NCBI RefSeq assembly: GCF_022678485.1
Contig: NZ_JALBYP010000022.1
Coordinates: 1 to 64,000, forward strand
Source: Aliiroseovarius sediminis
GTDB lineage: Bacteria; Pseudomonadota; Alphaproteobacteria; Rhodobacterales; Rhodobacteraceae
Length of the DNA stretch: 64,000 bases
Reading direction: 5' to 3'
Part shown: piece after piece, positions 43,329 through 51,400 of the stretch
Layout of the letters: the number at the start of each line of letters is the position of its first letter
How positions within the stretch are numbered: the stretch's first letter is position 1
Program-made: the position numbers and the translations under genes
Notes under the pieces: generated by a model
The model's database searches: none
What the model was told of the DNA's origin: nothing
What the model saw: only the letters and a program-made list of their open reading frames with translations

Positions 43329-44945
43329 TCAAACCCGCGCCTGCCGGATCATGTCTGCTGCTTTCTCGGCGATCATCACGACCGGCGACGCCGTATTTCC
43401 CGACACGATCTTCGGCATCACCGACGCATCCACGACGCGCAACCCGTCCAGCCCATGCACCCGCAGATCGGGGCCGACCACGGCGGCAGGGTCATGGCCC
43501 ATCTTGCAGGTGCCGACCGGGTGGAAGATTGTCGTGGCAATGTTGCCCGCCTGCTCCAACAGGGCCGCGTCACTGTCATGGGCCGGGCCGGGCAGGATTT
43601 CTTCGGGTTGATAGGGGCGCAGCGCGCCCGTTTGCATGATCGTGCGCGCCTGCCGGATCGAGGCAACGGCCACCCGCTTGTCACGCTCAGCCGACAGGTA
43701 ATTCAGCCGGATATCGGGTTGCACTCCCTGATCGGTGGACTGCGCATGGCAAGAGCCGATGCTTTCAGGGCGCAGGTTGCAAACCGACACCGTGATCGCG
43801 GGGAAGGGATGCAACGGATCGCCCAGACGGTCGGTGGACAGGGGTTGCACGTGATACTCCAGATCGGGCGTCTCAAGCGAAGGGTCGGACTTGGTGAAAA
43901 TCCCGAACTGGCTGGGCGCCATCGACAATGGCCCGCTTTGGCGCAGCGTGTATTCCAGCCCGATCCGGGCCTTGCCCCACAGCGAATTGGCCATCGTGTT
44001 CAACGTCTTGGCATTCTGCACCTTGTAGACAGTGCGGATTTGCAAATGGTCCTGAAGGTTTTCGCCCACGCCGGGGCTTTCGTGAACTGGTGTGACACCC
44101 AACCCCGTAATCCTGTCTGGCTGGCCGATGCCCGACAGCTCAAGGAGCTTGGGCGAATTGATGGCGCCTGCCGACAACAGCACCTCGCCGGTGCAGCGCG
44201 CCTCGAACATCTTGCCCTTCCACGCAAAGCGCACGCCTTTGACCGATTTGCCCTCGACGATCAGTTCCTCGGTCTGGGCTTGCGTCAGCACCCGCAAGTT
44301 GGGCCGCCCCATCGCAGGGCGCAGAAAGCCGGTCGCGGTGCTCCACCGCACGCCGTTTTTCTGGTTCACCTCGAAAAAGCCCGACCCTTCGTTGTTGCCG
44401 TCGTTGAAATCCTCGCGCGGGTGAATGCCCATCTCGGCCGCGCCGTCCTGAACGGCCTTCAGGATGTCCCATTTCAGGCGCTGGCGCGTGACCTTCCATT
44501 CACCGCCCGCCCCGTGCAGGTCAGTCTGCCCGGCGTGGTGATCTTCGGATTTCAGGAAATAGGGCAGCACATCGTCCCAGCCCCAACCAGTGTTACCAAG
44601 CTGGCGCCAATTGTCGTAATCCGCGGCCTGCCCGCGCATGTAGATCATGCCGTTGACGGATGTGCAGCCACCAAGCACCTTGCCGCGCGGATAGACCAGC
44701 GATCGGCCGTTCAGCCCCGGCTCATGCGCGGTTTTCATCATCCAGTCGGTGCGCGGGTTGCCGATACAATACAGATACCCCACGGGTATCTTGACCCAGT
44801 GGTAATTGTCCTTGCCGCCGGCTTCCAACAACAGCACCCGGTTTTTCGGGTTTTCCGTCAGACGGTTGGCCAGCACACAGCCCGCCGTGCCCGCCCCCAC
44901 GATGATATAATCATAGGTGCCGTCCAGCGTTTCAATTTGGGTCAT
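43329..44945 (-). CDS. GMC-family FAD oxidoreductase (choline dehydrogenase-like)
   Basis: A 538-residue flavoenzyme. The FAD motif is DYIIVGAGTAGCVLANRL; GMC signature 1 is PRGKVLGGCTSVNGMIYMRG and signature 2 is GEVLLSAGAINSPKLL. The C-terminal catalytic His-Asn pair is in FHPVGTCKMG and SGNTASPVVMIAEKAAD. It oxidises an alcohol; BetA-like sequence does not fix the substrate, and no betB or betI is adjacent. It lies 82 bases downstream of puuD on the same strand, so it could be in the purine operon or independent. Confidence 0.87.
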   Translation of the reverse strand: MTQIETLDGTYDYIIVGAGTAGCVLANRLTENPKNRVLLLEAGGKDNYHWVKIPVGYLYCIGNPRTDWMMKTAHEPGLNGRSLVYPRGKVLGGCTSVNGMIYMRGQAADYDNWRQLGNTGWGWDDVLPYFLKSEDHHAGQTDLHGAGGEWKVTRQRLKWDILKAVQDGAAEMGIHPREDFNDGNNEGSGFFEVNQKNGVRWSTATGFLRPAMGRPNLRVLTQAQTEELIVEGKSVKGVRFAWKGKMFEARCTGEVLLSAGAINSPKLLELSGIGQPDRITGLGVTPVHESPGVGENLQDHLQIRTVYKVQNAKTLNTMANSLWGKARIGLEYTLRQSGPLSMAPSQFGIFTKSDPSLETPDLEYHVQPLSTDRLGDPLHPFPAITVSVCNLRPESIGSCHAQSTDQGVQPDIRLNYLSAERDKRVAVASIRQARTIMQTGALRPYQPEEILPGPAHDSDAALLEQAGNIATTIFHPVGTCKMGHDPAAVVGPDLRVHGLDGLRVVDASVMPKIVSGNTASPVVMIAEKAADMIRQARV

Positions 44946-45027
44946 CTAAGACACTCCAATAGCCACCGTACCCTTGTTGGTAGGCGGCAATTGGGTCAAC
45001 CACAACTCTGTTTCTGGACCAATACGC

Positions 45028-46287
45028 CTAGTTCGACGCGATATAGAACGGCAGATCCTTGGCCGCGTTGCGATACCAGGCGATGATCTTCTTGCGCTCT
45101 TCGCCTTCCATGTAGGACACGTTGGCTGGCGGCATCGCGACCGAGACACCGGCTTGCAAATAGACCTGACGCGCGGCACGGGCGATATCGCCTGCGGTTT
45201 CCAGATGAATGCCCTTGGGCGCGCGGCGGATACCGTCATAAAACACCTCGCGCGCATGGCACATCGAGCAACGGCCCAGGACAATGTCCTGGACCTCTTC
45301 AAACCCTTCGGCGTTTGCGAAGATTTGCTCGGTTGTACTCAGCGGGCGGGCTTCGGCCTCTTCCAGCGTGTCATATTCCAAGGGCGCGGTGGACAGCCAC
45401 ATGATCAGGATGAACAGAACCGTCGTCACCAGCCACGTCCATTTCGGGTCGCTGGTCCCCGCGTGGTTCGAGTTGAAGTAGTGCCGGATCGACACACCCA
45501 TCAGGAACACAAGGGCTGCGATGATCCAGTTATATTCCGAGGCAAACGCCAGCGGGTAGTGGTTGGACAGCATCAGGAAGATCACCGGCAGCGTCAGATA
45601 GTTGTTATGGGTCGAGCGCAGCTTGGCGATCTTGCCATATTTCGCGTCCGGTGTGCGGCCTTCCTGCAGGTCTTTCACCACGATGCGCTGGTTCGGCATG
45701 ATGATGAAAAACACGTTGGCCGTCATGATCGTTGCGGTGAAGGCGCCAAGGTGCAACATGGTCGCGCGGCCCGTGAAGATCTCGTTATAACCCCAGCCCA
45801 TTGCCACCAGCAGAATGAACAACAGCACCATCAGAACGGTTGGGTTCTCGGCCAGCGGCGACTTGCACAGCCGGTCATAGACGATCCAACCGATCGACAG
45901 CGACACAGCGGAAATCGCGATGCCTTGCCACAGCGCAAGGTCGGCTTTCTGCGCGTCGATCAGATAAAGCTCGCCGCCCACCCAATAAACGATCATCAAA
46001 AGGGCAGCGCCCGACAGCCACGTCGTATAGCTTTCCCATTTGAACCAGATCAGATGCTCGGGCATATTTTCGGGCGCCACAAGGAACTTGCGAATGTGGT
46101 AAAATCCACCCCCATGAACCTGCCATTCCTCACCATGCGCGCCGACGGGCAAATCCGGCGCTTTGCGCAGACCAAGGTCCAAAGCGACAAAGTAAAAGGA
46201 CGAGCCAATCCAGGCCATGGCGGTGATGACGTGCAACCAACGGACCGCAAAGGCCAGCCAGTCCCACATGATAGCAAGATCTTGCAT
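45028..46287 (-). CDS. puuD: Urate hydroxylase PuuD (membrane protein with cytochrome c domain)
   Basis: A 419-residue integral membrane urate oxidase that makes 5-hydroxyisourate. About eight membrane helices span residues 10-320 (WLHVITAMAWIGSSFYFVALD near the start; conserved His in WIVYDRL and THNNYLTLPVIFLMLSNHYP regions). The C-terminal cytochrome c domain has CSMCH at 340-344 and a possible axial Met in VAMPPANVS. It replaces soluble uricase and is linked to the respiratory chain. GGAGG precedes the ATG. A LysR gene is divergent, 104 bases away. Confidence 0.93.
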   Translation of the reverse strand: MQDLAIMWDWLAFAVRWLHVITAMAWIGSSFYFVALDLGLRKAPDLPVGAHGEEWQVHGGGFYHIRKFLVAPENMPEHLIWFKWESYTTWLSGAALLMIVYWVGGELYLIDAQKADLALWQGIAISAVSLSIGWIVYDRLCKSPLAENPTVLMVLLFILLVAMGWGYNEIFTGRATMLHLGAFTATIMTANVFFIIMPNQRIVVKDLQEGRTPDAKYGKIAKLRSTHNNYLTLPVIFLMLSNHYPLAFASEYNWIIAALVFLMGVSIRHYFNSNHAGTSDPKWTWLVTTVLFILIMWLSTAPLEYDTLEEAEARPLSTTEQIFANAEGFEEVQDIVLGRCSMCHAREVFYDGIRRAPKGIHLETAGDIARAARQVYLQAGVSVAMPPANVSYMEGEERKKIIAWYRNAAKDLPFYIASN

Positions 46288-46390
46288 AGGGTTTTCCTCC
46301 GAGCTTTTGTAAAAAGGTAGCTCACGGGCTGATTATCGTATATTAGGAAAAAGTATCTAGCTGTTTCAAAAAAAGAAGAACAATCGAAAA

Positions 46391-47296
46391 ATGGCTTACT
46401 TGGACAATGTGCGCACCTTCGTTCGGGTCTATGAACTGGGAAGCATGTCAGCCGCCGCGCGTGATCTGAGGATTTCGGCAGCCGTCGCATCGTCACGGAT
46501 ATCGCAACTGGAAACCCACTTGGGCATCCGCCTGTTTCAACGCACCACGCGGATGTTGAACCCGACCGAACAGGGCAACACGTTCTATAAAGGCGCAACC
46601 ACAATCCTTGAGGCCGTCGCCGCCGCCGAGGCTGACATCAGCGACATCACCCAATCCCCGCGCGGCACCCTGTACGTCGCCGCGCCCCTCGGGATCGGCC
46701 AGCGTTTCATCGCGCCCGCCGTGCCAAAATTCAAGGAAGCCTTTCCGCTGATCAATATCCGTATGCGGACTTCGGATCGCAAGCTTGATATGGCCGCCGA
46801 AGGTCTGGATGTCGCGTTTTTTCTGGGCGTGCCGCAGGACAGCAACCTGCGCATCCGCAAGATCACCGATTGCCCGCGGGTGCTGTGTGCGTCGCCGGAC
46901 TATATCAAAAGCCACGGAATGCCTCAGTCCAGCGACGAACTGCGCACCAATATGCACGATTGCCTGAACCTGCGCTATCCGGGTGCGCCGGAATTTCAGT
47001 GGCCGCTGCAAACCCCCGACGGGGTCAAGCGCGTGACCGTGACAGGCCCGTTCGAGGCCGACCACGGCGAGATCCTGACCAATTGGGCGCTGGACGGACA
47101 GGGCATCGTTCTGAAAACGGTGTTCGAGATTTCGGATCACCTTGCCAAGGGGCGACTTGTCCCGGTGCTAGAGGACGAACCGCCCCTGCCCATTCAACTG
47201 GCCTGTCTATACATGCACCGCCGCAGGCAAGACCCCAAGGCCCGCCTGTTCATCGACTTCATGGTGGACCACATTCTGGCGTCGATGCCGACTTAA
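46391..47296 (+). CDS. LysR-family regulator, probably of purine catabolism
   Basis: A 301-residue LTTR with the N-terminal winged helix [52 protein letters not shown] and a substrate-binding-like effector domain from about residue 90. It sits between divergent puuD and convergent uraH, four bases overlapping the latter's 3' end. The location makes urate-pathway control likely; the effector is unknown. Confidence 0.87.
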   Translation: MAYLDNVRTFVRVYELGSMSAAARDLRISAAVASSRISQLETHLGIRLFQRTTRMLNPTEQGNTFYKGATTILEAVAAAEADISDITQSPRGTLYVAAPLGIGQRFIAPAVPKFKEAFPLINIRMRTSDRKLDMAAEGLDVAFFLGVPQDSNLRIRKITDCPRVLCASPDYIKSHGMPQSSDELRTNMHDCLNLRYPGAPEFQWPLQTPDGVKRVTVTGPFEADHGEILTNWALDGQGIVLKTVFEISDHLAKGRLVPVLEDEPPLPIQLACLYMHRRRQDPKARLFIDFMVDHILASMPT

Positions 47297-47646
47297 CTGC
47301 CGCGATAGGTCGAATACCCGAACGGCGACAGCAGAAGCGGCACGTGGTAATGGGCGGCTTCCGACATGCCAAACCGCAATGGCACGACATCCAGGAACCG
47401 GGGTTCTTCGGGCGCGGTGCCGGTGGCATCCAGATAGGCGCCAGCATGGAACACCAGTTCATATGTGCCCGTCTCGAACTCGGCAGCGGGCAGGATTTGT
47501 TCATCCGTGCGCCCGTCATCATTGGTCTTTAGGCTGCGCAAATGCGTACGCGTCTCACCTTCGATCCGATACAGGTCGATCTCAAGACCTTCCGCCGGGC
47601 AGCCCCGAGCAGTGTCCAGAACGTGGGTGGTCAGATATCCGGTCAT
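47293..47646 (-). CDS. uraH: Hydroxyisourate hydrolase
   Basis: A 117-residue transthyretin-related enzyme that hydrolyses 5-hydroxyisourate to OHCU. The start [23 protein letters not shown] and the terminal tetrapeptide YRGS (after [10 protein letters not shown]) are the family signatures. It acts directly after PuuD. ATAAGGAGAAG precedes the ATG. It is divergent from the allantoinase-OHCU decarboxylase gene, sharing a 142-bp intergenic region with a 9-bp dyad. Confidence 0.94.
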   Translation of the reverse strand: MTGYLTTHVLDTARGCPAEGLEIDLYRIEGETRTHLRSLKTNDDGRTDEQILPAAEFETGTYELVFHAGAYLDATGTAPEEPRFLDVVPLRFGMSEAAHYHVPLLLSPFGYSTYRGS

Positions 47647-47664
47647 GTGGCTTCTCCTTATGCG

Positions 47665-47703
47665 CTATGTATTCATGGCGCGTGTGCAAATTTCAATACA
47701 TAG
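47665..47703. promoter_or_regulatory. Dyad in the uraH-puuE divergent promoter region
   Basis: CTATGTATT (47665-47673) and AATACATAG (47695-47703) are perfect 9-bp inverted repeats 21 bases apart. The spacing of 30 bases between arm starts, about three helical turns, suits a dimeric or tetrameric regulator such as the adjacent LysR protein acting on both uraH and puuE. Confidence 0.5.
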
Positions 47704-47788
47704 GGAAGTGTCAAAAAGCTCTTTCAAAAAAAATGTGAAAGTTACAAAGATTGTTTCGAGGTATAGGAAAGAAAAAAGGAGACCCAAA

Positions 47789-49204
47789 TTGAAACGCTAC
47801 ACCCGTGACATGCGCGGCTACGGCCCGAACCCACCCCATCCCCAATGGCCGGGCGATGCAAATGTGGCGGTGCAATTTGTGTTGAATTACGAAGAAGGCG
47901 CAGAAAACTGCGTGCTTCACGGTGATGACGCGTCCGAGGCATTTCTGTCCGACATTCCCGGTGCCGCCCCGTGGCCCGGCAAGCGTCACTGGAACATGGA
48001 AAGCATATATGAATACGGTGCGCGCGCCGGGTTCTGGCGTCTGCATCGGCTGTTTACCGGCGCAGATATCCCCCTGACCATCTATGGCGTCGCCCGCGCG
48101 CTGTCGCGCAGCCCTGAACAGCTTCAGGCGATGAAAGACGCGGGCTGGGAAATTGCCAGCCACGGTCTGAAATGGATCGAACACAAGGATATGCCGGAAG
48201 ATGCCGAGCGTGCCTCGATCGACGAAGCCATCCGCCTGCACACCGAGGTCGTGGGCGAACGCCCGCGCGGCTGGTATACGGGCCGTTGTTCGGAAAACAC
48301 CGTGCGCCTTGCCGCCGAGGAAGGCGGGTTTTCCTATGTATCAGATACTTACGACGATGACCTGCCCTATTGGATGGAAGTCGGCGACCGTGATCAGTTG
48401 ATCATCCCCTATACGCTGGAAGCCAACGATATGCGGTTTTCGACCTCGCCCGGTTGGGTTACGGGACAAGATTTCGGCGATTACCTGATCGACGCATTCG
48501 ACACGCTTTATGCCGAAGGTCAGGCGGGTCGCCCGGCTATGATGAGTGTTGGCTTGCACTGCCGTCTTGTGGGCCGCCCCGGCAAGATCGCCGGGCTGAA
48601 ACGGTTTATCGACCACATTCAGGCGCATGATAGTGTCTGGACTCCGCGCCGTATCGACATCGCTGATCACTGGGCGAAAACCCATCCACCCAAGCGGTTC
48701 GAACGTCCCAGTCAGATGGACAAGGAACGTTTTGTGTCGCTGTATGGCTCGATTTTCGAGCATTCCCCGTGGATCGCCGAACGCGCCTTTGATCTGGAAC
48801 TTGGCCCGGCCCATGACAGCGCGGCAGGTGTGCATAACGCCCTTTCCCGCGCCTTCCGCACCGCATCAGAGGACGAGCGCCTTGGCGTTCTGACCGCCCA
48901 CCCCGATCTGGCGGGCAAGCTGGCGGCGGCGGGTGAATTGACGGAAGAAAGCACGTCTGAACAAGCTGGTGCGGGTCTGGATTACCTAACCGACGAAGAA
49001 CGCGAGACGTTCACCAAACTGAACACCACCTATGTGGAAAAGCACGGCTTTCCCTTCATCATCGCGGTGCGCGATCACGACAAGGCGTCGATTCTTGCCA
49101 ATTTCCACACACGGATCGACAATGACCGCGACATCGAATTTGCCGAGGCCTGCCGACAGGTTGAACGCATCGCGCAATTTCGTCTGAAGGATCTGTTGCC
49201 GTGA
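47789..49204 (+). CDS. puuE: Fusion of allantoinase PuuE and OHCU decarboxylase
   Basis: A 471-residue two-domain enzyme. Residues 1 to about 305 are the PuuE polysaccharide-deacetylase-like allantoinase (RYTRDMRGYGPNPPHPQWPGDANVAVQFVLNYEEGAE, then IASHGLKWIEHKDM). Residues about 310-471 are a 2-oxo-4-hydroxy-4-carboxy-5-ureidoimidazoline decarboxylase with TAHPDLAGKLAAAGELT. The fusion covers the step before and the step after allantoin. The TTG at 47789 with AAAAAAGGAGA upstream gives the family N-terminus; open frame further upstream is not coding. Its stop overlaps the allA GTG. Confidence 0.93.
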   Translation: MKRYTRDMRGYGPNPPHPQWPGDANVAVQFVLNYEEGAENCVLHGDDASEAFLSDIPGAAPWPGKRHWNMESIYEYGARAGFWRLHRLFTGADIPLTIYGVARALSRSPEQLQAMKDAGWEIASHGLKWIEHKDMPEDAERASIDEAIRLHTEVVGERPRGWYTGRCSENTVRLAAEEGGFSYVSDTYDDDLPYWMEVGDRDQLIIPYTLEANDMRFSTSPGWVTGQDFGDYLIDAFDTLYAEGQAGRPAMMSVGLHCRLVGRPGKIAGLKRFIDHIQAHDSVWTPRRIDIADHWAKTHPPKRFERPSQMDKERFVSLYGSIFEHSPWIAERAFDLELGPAHDSAAGVHNALSRAFRTASEDERLGVLTAHPDLAGKLAAAGELTEESTSEQAGAGLDYLTDEERETFTKLNTTYVEKHGFPFIIAVRDHDKASILANFHTRIDNDRDIEFAEACRQVERIAQFRLKDLLP

Positions 49205-49692
49205 GCCGCACGCTTACTGCACAGCCCCTGACCGCTGCAGACTTCGCCCCTTTTGGCGACGTGATCGAGGTATCGGGCGCCCCCGACAAGATCATCAACC
49301 AAGGCATGTGCGGGCGTCATCACGACCTGGCGACGCTGGACTTTGCAGACGGGCGCGCCGGGATCAGCCTGTTTAACGCCAAGGCGCGCACCTTCCCATA
49401 CGAAGTCGACATGGTCGAACGTCATCCAGACGGCAGTCAGGCGTTCATCCCCGTGTCCGGCGTTCCCATGCTGGTCGTCGTGGCCGAAGATCAGGACGGC
49501 GCGCCCGTCAACCTGAAAGCTTTCATGACCAAGCCGGGCCAGACCATTAACCTGCACCGAGGCGTCTGGCACGGCGTTCTCGCCCCCATCGAAAAACCAG
49601 GACAGTTCATCGTCGTTGACCGCATCGGCGATGGACCCAACCTGCAAGAACATTGGTTTGACGATCCTTATGTCGTCGAGGCGATTGACTGA
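49201..49692 (+). CDS. allA: Ureidoglycolate lyase AllA
   Basis: A 163-residue cupin-type enzyme splitting ureidoglycolate into glyoxylate and urea. It begins RTLTAQPLTAADFAPFGDVIEV and has the family segments EVDMVERHPDGSQAFIPVSG and HRGVWHGVLAPI. The GTG start overlaps the puuE stop (GTGA), so the two are translationally coupled. An allantoate-processing enzyme to make ureidoglycolate is not in the window. Glyoxylate from this step can feed the Bhc enzymes encoded at the right edge. Confidence 0.92.
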   Translation: MSRTLTAQPLTAADFAPFGDVIEVSGAPDKIINQGMCGRHHDLATLDFADGRAGISLFNAKARTFPYEVDMVERHPDGSQAFIPVSGVPMLVVVAEDQDGAPVNLKAFMTKPGQTINLHRGVWHGVLAPIEKPGQFIVVDRIGDGPNLQEHWFDDPYVVEAID

Positions 49693-49745
49693 TGCACTTG
49701 CCACAGAAGCAAGCCATCAAAACCAGTCAATAGGGAGGAAACCAC

Positions 49746-51182
49746 ATGGCTGACAATTCCATCGGGACAGCGGAGCAACTTCGTGACCCAAATTATACCC
49801 CGCCTTTGTACAAGGCGATTCCGCTGGGCATCCAGCACGTCTTGGCAATGTTCGTGTCAAACGTTACGCCAGCAATTATCGTCGCGGGGGCGGCAGGCTT
49901 CGGGTTCGGGTCAAACTCGCCCGATTTCCCCGAGCTTCTGTATCTGATCCAGATGTCGATGCTGTTTGCTGGCATCGCGACACTGCTGCAAACGATTACG
50001 CTTGGCCCCGTCGGGGCGGCGCTGCCCATCGTGCAGGGCACGTCTTTTGCGTTCCTGCCCATCATGATCCCGCTTGTGGCGGGCAAAGGCGTTGATGCGC
50101 TGGCAGCCTTGTTCACCGGCGTCATCATCGGCGGCATCTTCCACGCCTTCATCGGGACATTCGTCGGCAAACTTCGCTTTGCCCTGCCCCCGCTTGTCAC
50201 CGGGCTTGTCGTCACCATGATCGGTCTGGCATTGGTCAAGACGGGCATCCAATATGCTGCTGGTGGCGTTCCCGCCGTCGGCACCGAGGAATATGGCAGC
50301 CTGCTGAACTGGTCAGCAGCCCTGATCGTGATTCTGGTCACGCTTGGTCTTAAATTCTTCACCAAGGGGATGTTGTCCATATCGGCGGTGCTGCTGGGCC
50401 TGATTGTGGGCTATGTTTATGCGCTCATGGTCGGCATGTTGTCGTTCGAGGCTATCGCAGGTTCGTGGGAAAACTCGGCCGCATTCGCCCTGCCCCAGCC
50501 GTTCAAATATGGCTGGGAATTGTCGGCCGCTGCAATCATCGGTTTCTGCCTGATGGCCTTCATCTCGGCCATCGAAACGGTGGGTGACGTATCGGGGATC
50601 ACCAAAGGCGGTGCAGGTCGCGAGGCGACCGAAGAAGAAATCCAGGGCGCAACCTATGCTGACGGTGTTGGCACTGCGCTGGCCGGCTGTTTCGGCGCCT
50701 TCCCCAACACTTCGTTCAGCCAAAACGTGGGCCTGATCGCCATGACCGGTGTAATGAGCCGCCACGTCGTGACCTGTGGCGCGATCTTCCTGATCGTCTG
50801 CGGGCTGATCCCCAAGGTCGGCGGCGTCATCCGCACCGTCCCGATCGAGGTGCTGGGCGGCGGCGTGATCGTGATGTTCGGCATGGTTGTGGCCGCCGGT
50901 ATCTCGATGCTGTCGGATGTGGACTGGAATCGCCGCAACATGGTGATCTTCGCGATTGCCCTGTCGGTCGGTCTGGGCCTGCAACTGGAACCCGGTGCGC
51001 TTCAGCACATGCCCGACACCGCGCGCATCCTGTTGACCTCGGGCCTGTTGCCAGCAGCGCTGATCGCCATCGTCCTGAACCTGATCCTGCCGGAAGAACT
51101 GGCGGACGAGGCGACTGAAGAAGTCTCGGGTGGCATGGCTGGCCACGGGCTCGGCTCAATCTCGCACGACGACCACGTTTGA
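49746..51182 (+). CDS. NCS2-family nucleobase permease (uracil/xanthine/urate type)
   Basis: A 478-residue membrane symporter with 14 hydrophobic segments. The NCS2 signature is seen as NTSFSQNVGLIAMTGVMSRHV, and the start (LYKAIPLGIQHVLAMFVSNVTPAIIVAGAAGFG) is family-typical. GGGAGGAAA precedes the ATG, 53 bases after allA, so it probably imports urate or xanthine for this operon. The exact substrate cannot be read from sequence. A second, divergent paralogue lies at 58569-60065. Confidence 0.88.
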   Translation: MADNSIGTAEQLRDPNYTPPLYKAIPLGIQHVLAMFVSNVTPAIIVAGAAGFGFGSNSPDFPELLYLIQMSMLFAGIATLLQTITLGPVGAALPIVQGTSFAFLPIMIPLVAGKGVDALAALFTGVIIGGIFHAFIGTFVGKLRFALPPLVTGLVVTMIGLALVKTGIQYAAGGVPAVGTEEYGSLLNWSAALIVILVTLGLKFFTKGMLSISAVLLGLIVGYVYALMVGMLSFEAIAGSWENSAAFALPQPFKYGWELSAAAIIGFCLMAFISAIETVGDVSGITKGGAGREATEEEIQGATYADGVGTALAGCFGAFPNTSFSQNVGLIAMTGVMSRHVVTCGAIFLIVCGLIPKVGGVIRTVPIEVLGGGVIVMFGMVVAAGISMLSDVDWNRRNMVIFAIALSVGLGLQLEPGALQHMPDTARILLTSGLLPAALIAIVLNLILPEELADEATEEVSGGMAGHGLGSISHDDHV

Positions 51183-51189
51183 CCCAATT

Positions 51190-51216
51190 CCCGGCGCCCT
51201 GATCCGGGGCGCCGGG
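51190..51216 (+). terminator. GC-rich hairpin after the permease
   Basis: CCCGGCGCCC (51190-51199) and GGGCGCCGGG (51207-51216) are perfect 10-bp arms with the loop TGATCCG, eight bases past the stop. No T tract follows, so termination may be partial or factor-assisted. The remaining 180 bases to aceE show no gene and must hold its promoter. Confidence 0.6.
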
Positions 51217-51400
51217 ACCATCCGACAGTAGTTTCCTGACCAGAACCACACATAATCTACCGCTTCGACAGGCCAGTGACGCACCCCACGGAACGGCAGA
51301 TCCGCGCCCCGGACGCCCAGAAAAAATCACAAACTGTGTGGGCAAGCCCCACGCAATAGATCACTATTGCCCATAGACACAATAAAACGGAGACCTCTCC

